Assembly: GCA_040880405.1 (NCBI GenBank)
Contig: JBBDIM010000049.1
Span: 1-42,098 of the forward strand
Direction of reading: 5' to 3'
From: JBBDIM01 sp040880405
Lineage (GTDB): Bacteria; Planctomycetota; Planctomycetia; Pirellulales; Pirellulaceae
Length of the DNA stretch: 42,098 bases
Under the pieces are notes generated by a model. The model saw only the letters and a program-made list of their open reading frames with translations, was not told the origin of the DNA and did not search any database. The first letter of the stretch is position 1, and each line of letters starts with the position of its first letter. Shown one piece after another: positions 41,946 to 42,098 of the stretch. The position numbers and the translations under genes were made by a program.

Positions 41946-42098
41946 TGATGGAACCGGAAAGGGGGCCGGACTTCCGAGAAAAGACGGGATCATCTCGCAC
42001 TTTACCGGGCAGCTCGCGCTGCTCCGCTTCAATTGAATTTGTTATTGAAAAATGACAAATGGAAATTGCAAAATAAAAGCGGAAGGGCGCGAGCCCTC
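41946..42098. repeat. ~155-bp dispersed repeat, copy 2 (runs to window end)
   Basis: The same block order as 26763-26918: TGATGGAACCG, CCGGACTTCC, GGGATCATCTCGCACTTTAC, GCGCTGCTCCGCTTC, TTATTGAAAAATGA, TTGCAAAATAAAAGCGG, GGGCGCGAGCCCTC. The left part also matches the unit at 13067-13178. It may continue beyond the window. Confidence 0.75.

Larger units (their letters stand above)
41753..42098. other. Right-end non-coding region
   Basis: It contains the upstream region of the sialidase-like gene (41753-41945), with the TGTAGACA palindrome, followed by a copy of the ~155-bp dispersed repeat up to the window end. No gene is supported. Confidence 0.5.

Overview
The window looks like a chromosomal segment of a planctomycete, probably of the Pirellulales type. 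The clearest signs are two DUF1559 proteins with pilin-like N-terminal methylation/export signals, secreted HEAT-repeat proteins, several secreted Asp-box (BNR/sialidase-fold) proteins, a remnant of a DUF1501 gene, GC-rich coding sequence, and many dispersed palindromic repeats between genes. No phage, plasmid, CRISPR or transposase gene was seen. All calls come from reading the sequence; no database search was possible.

Region 1-12.8 kb: a large membrane protein of unknown function (435-2528, +), a CoA-binding-fold protein and a secreted HEAT-like protein (-), a coiled-coil lipoprotein (+), and a class I flavoprotein disulfide reductase related to mercuric reductase (+). Then come a GT4 glycosyltransferase, a secreted endonuclease/exonuclease/phosphatase-family protein and a Tat-exported PhoD phosphatase (all -), and a small membrane protein (+).

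Region 12.8-23.1 kb: the translation block. thrS and infC lie upstream, rpmI, rplT, pheS and pheT downstream, all on the minus strand in the usual bacterial order. They are separated by two plus-strand genes (a membrane protein and a GT4 glycosyltransferase) and by an inverted pair of 74-bp palindromic elements just upstream of rpmI. PheT is a short form without the N-terminal OB-fold (tRNA-binding) domain. A strong Rho-independent terminator sits immediately before pheS, suggesting attenuation. A tRNA-Val(GAC) with its own terminator lies divergent from thrS.

Region 23.1-31.2 kb: a broken 3' fragment of a DUF1501 gene with an in-frame stop abuts a Tat-signal BNR-like protein. A secreted sialidase-like protein, an SDR dehydrogenase, a tandem DUF1559 pair and a small transthyretin-like secreted/lipoprotein follow. 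The intergenic spaces carry several families of hairpin-forming repeats.

Region 31.2-42.1 kb: a catabolic island. On plus are an MlrC-type M81 protein, whose N-terminus looks frameshifted, and a RraA-like protein. Facing them on minus is a very tight six-gene operon: DapA/NanA-like aldolase, sodium:solute symporter, AstE/aspartoacylase-like deacylase, threonine-synthase-like PLP enzyme, secreted HEAT-repeat protein, RidA. Upstream of it on the same strand are a GntR/FCD regulator and a second secreted sialidase-like protein. My reading is a regulated uptake and breakdown pathway for an acylated amino-acid or amino-sugar-acid compound released outside the cytoplasm. It is the best candidate for an undescribed system in this window.
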